In this document: piece after piece, positions 7,990-8,105 of the stretch
How the letters are laid out: the number at the start of each line of letters is the position of its first letter
Numbering within the stretch: position 1 is the stretch's first letter
Assembly (NCBI GenBank): GCA_020054055.1
Contig: JAGVLZ010000184.1
Span: forward strand, 1 to 8,105
Source of the DNA: Phycisphaerales bacterium
GTDB lineage: Bacteria > Planctomycetota > Phycisphaerae > Phycisphaerales > UBA1924
Direction of reading: 5' to 3'
DNA length: 8,105 nucleotides
Position numbers and translations under genes: made by a program
Notes under the pieces: model-generated
Told to the model about the DNA's origin: nothing
Seen by the model: the letters and a program-made list of their open reading frames with translations, nothing else
Databases searched by the model: none

Positions 7990-8018
7990 CTCCGCGTCTT
8001 CTCCGTGCCCTCCGTGCC
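7990..8018. repeat. Short tandem repeat, CTCCGTGCC type
   Basis: Two perfect adjacent copies of CTCCGTGCC (8001-8009, 8010-8018) are preceded by a divergent copy CTCCGCGTCTT (7990-8000). On the other strand it reads GGCACGGAGGGCACGGAG. It sits about 25 bp from the CAGATGA-type repeat, and the two may be parts of one intergenic element. The GGAGG resembling a ribosome binding site before GTG 7984 is part of this repeat. Confidence 0.65.
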
Positions 8019-8068
8019 TCTTGTATGTTCCCAAATCAGATGAAATCGTGTTCAATAGACCGTGCTGC

Positions 8069-8105
8069 CGGACGCGGGGCGAAGCGCAGCGCAGCCCCGC
8101 GTCCG
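8069..8105. repeat. 12-bp perfect inverted repeat at the right edge
   Basis: CGGACGCGGGGC (8069-8080) and GCCCCGCGTCCG (8094-8105) are perfect inverse complements around a 13-base loop that itself contains GCGCAGCGC. The stem reaches the last base of the window and may continue. It could be a REP-like intergenic element or the stem of an intrinsic terminator; the sequence that would show a T-tract on the + strand is outside the window, and on the - strand the following bases are not T-rich. Confidence 0.75.

Overview
The window looks like a piece of a high-GC Planctomycetota chromosome, probably class Phycisphaerae; that class-level placement is inferred, not proven. Three things point there. 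A 23S-5S rRNA unit has its own promoter and no 16S gene or tRNA in front of it. The SGNH-hydrolase-like exported protein ends in paired dockerin-type calcium-binding repeats (GDANDDSQVNFSDVTAIL type). There are also tandem secreted DUF1579 paralogues, a family common in planctomycetes. The 23S sequence, which fills most of the left half, is the best handle for a firm assignment.

Layout. Positions 1-114 may hold the proline-rich end of a gene that starts outside the window. A strong sigma70-like promoter (177-204) drives a leader of about 365 nt, the 23S rRNA (about 577-3369), a hairpin-rich spacer without tRNA, the 5S rRNA (about 3639-3745) and a near-perfect intrinsic terminator (3749-3782). 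Next, on the + strand, is a 529-residue exported SGNH/GDSL-hydrolase-like protein (3912-5501). Its signal-peptide region contains seven head-to-tail copies of an 8-bp unit. Because 8 is not a multiple of 3, gain or loss of a unit would change the reading frame.

The right half is on the - strand: a DinB-like four-helix protein (7394-7912), then two tandem secreted DUF1579 proteins (6434-7159 and 5677-6336). The DUF1579 pair ends at an intrinsic terminator (5615-5645) that lies between the convergent gene ends. The DUF1579 genes are clear paralogues that have diverged: the upstream one carries three 11-residue amphipathic repeats, and the downstream one has five cysteines in its mature part where its sister has none. 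Upstream of the DinB gene are short degenerate tandem repeats, and the right edge of the window is a 12-bp perfect inverted repeat.

The genes do not form one pathway. The rRNA unit is housekeeping; the three secreted proteins are cell-envelope or extracellular functions of unknown substrate. The most noteworthy feature is the 8-bp repeat, a candidate contingency (phase-variable) locus in front of a secreted enzyme, with a small hairpin just upstream that could mask its ribosome binding site. I found no defence system, CRISPR array, transposase or phage gene.
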